Shown: positions 62,701 to 64,000 of the stretch, piece by piece
How the letters are laid out: each line of letters starts with the position of its first letter
Numbering within the stretch: the first letter of the stretch is position 1
Notes under the pieces: generated by a model
The model's input: only the letters and a program-made list of their open reading frames with translations
Databases searched by the model: none
What the model was told of the DNA's origin: nothing
Assembly: GCA_025667525.1 (NCBI GenBank)
Contig: CM046876.1
Location: 24,887,224-24,951,223, forward strand
From: Glebionis coronaria
Lineage: Eukaryota; Streptophyta; Magnoliopsida; Asterales; Asteraceae
DNA: 64,000 nucleotides
Direction of reading: 5' to 3'
Position numbers and translations under genes: made by a program

Positions 62701-64000
62701 CCTATAACGTATAACCGTAACATATCGACTCATCAGTTGAACCTCTAACGTATAACCCTAGCATATCGACTCATCAGTTGAACCTCTAACGTATTACCCT
62801 AGCATATCGACTCATCAGTTGAACCTCTAACGTATAACCGTAGCATATAGACTCATCAGTTGAACCTATAACGTATAACCCTAGCATATCGACTTAGTAG
62901 TTGAACCTCTAACGTATAACCGCAGCATATCGACTAATCAGTTGAACCTCTAACGTATAACCGTAACATATCGACTCATCATTTGAACCTCTAACGTATA
63001 ACCCTAGCATATCGACTCATCAGTTGAACCTCTAACGTATAACCGTAACATATCGACTCATCAGTTGAACCTATAACGTATAACCCTAGCATATCGACTC
63101 ATCAGTTGAACCTCTAACGTATAACCCTAGCATATCGACTCATCAGTTGAACCTCTAACGTATTACCCTAGCTTATCGACTCATTAGTTGAACCTCTAAC
63201 GTATAACCGTAACATATCGACTCATTAGTTGAACCTCTAACGTGTAACCATAACATATCGACTCATCATTTGAACCTTTAACATATAACCCTAGCATATC
63301 GAATCATCAGTTGAACCTCTAACGTATAACCGTAACATATCGACTAATCAGTTGAACCTTTGACGTATAACCCTAGCATATCGACTCATCAGTTGAACCT
63401 ATAACGTATAACCGTAACATATCGACTCATCAGTTGAACCTCTAACATATAAGCCTAGCATATCGACTCATCAGTTGAACCTCTAACATATTACCCTAGC
63501 ATATCGACTCATCAGTTGAACCTCTAACGTATAACCGTAGCATATTGACTCATCAGTTGAACCTATAACGTATAACCCTAGCATATCGACTTAGTAGTTG
63601 AACCTCCAACGTATAACCGTAGCATATCGACTAATCAGTTGAACCTCTAACGTATAACCGTAACATATCGACTCATCAGTTGAACCTCTAACGTATAACC
63701 CTAGCATATCGACTAATCAGTTGAACCTCTAACGTATAACCGTAACATATCGACTCATCAGTTGAACCTCTAACGTATAACCCTAGCATATCGACTCATC
63801 AGTTGAACCTCTAACGTATAACCCTAGCATATCAACTCATCAGTTGAACATCTAACGTATAACCCTAGCTTATCGACTCATTAGTTGAACCTCTAACGTA
63901 TAACCGTAACATATCGACTCATTAGTTGAACCTCTAACGTGTAACCGTAACATATCGACTCATCATTTGAACCTTTAACGTATAACCCTAGCATATCGAA
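59758..64000. repeat. 41-bp satellite array, block 4
   Basis: About 103 monomers copying 19146-23391, including lengthened monomers at 60492 and 62263. Differences include a TTG deletion near 62288 and single changes near 59785, 61650 and 63155. It begins with the CATAT target duplication and runs off the right edge. Confidence 0.97.

Larger units (their letters stand above)
48259..64000 (+). repeat. Segmental duplication, copy 2
   Basis: Second copy of 7662-23391, same orientation, running to the window end. It includes the same Athila insertion with the same target duplication, so the insertion came before the duplication. Differences are scattered single bases and four small indels. Hand counts give about 5 changes in the first 2.1 kb, about 7 in the 5.7-kb gag-pol and about 5 in the last 4.2 kb of satellite. 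Confidence 0.97.

Overview
The window is gene-poor plant nuclear DNA made of satellite arrays and LTR retrotransposons. No host gene is recognisable. The Athila-type Ty3/gypsy element, the SIRE/Maximus-like Ty1/copia element with an extra ORF after pol, the LINE ORF1-like RRM fragment and a CACTA-like terminus point to a flowering plant. The copia and LINE proteins most resemble, from memory, those annotated in Asteraceae, so the family is an inference. Nothing bacterial is present.

Layout: (1) 1-8283, a 41-bp satellite. (2) 8284-19145, a complete Athila-type element on the minus strand, inserted in the satellite with a 5-bp target duplication; its LTRs flank one open 1892-residue gag-pol frame. 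(3) 19146-32488, satellite again, organised as a ~2.9-kb higher-order repeat (two units) and then a 1628-bp higher-order repeat (two full and two partial units). (4) 32489-38829, a mosaic of decayed pieces: a CACTA-like end, a LINE ORF1 fragment, a copia LTR with RNase H remnant, and unassigned repeats. (5) 38830-48258, a minus-strand SIRE/Maximus-like copia element with its 3' LTR, a broken extra ORF and a broken gag-pol, cut off inside gag. (6) 48259-64000, a second copy of 7662-23391: a short satellite stretch, the same Athila insertion with the same target duplication, and the satellite beyond it.

The main structural result is a head-to-tail duplication with a period of about 40.6 kb. Its unit is 7662-48258, and its novel junction lies at 48258/48259, where copia gag runs straight into satellite. 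The two copies differ by very few bases, roughly 0.1-0.2% where compared by eye. The two LTRs of the Athila element differ by about 2%. The order of events is therefore: satellite with higher-order structure, then Athila insertion, then recent segmental duplication. After duplication the second copy gained a premature stop in pol and lost a catalytic RNase H aspartate, and the first copy gained a zinc-knuckle change and a 16-bp LTR deletion.

A homogenised higher-order satellite invaded by an Athila element resembles centromeric or pericentromeric chromatin in other plants, but the window itself holds no proof of centromere identity. Coordinates of decayed features are approximate, and all divergence figures are hand counts.
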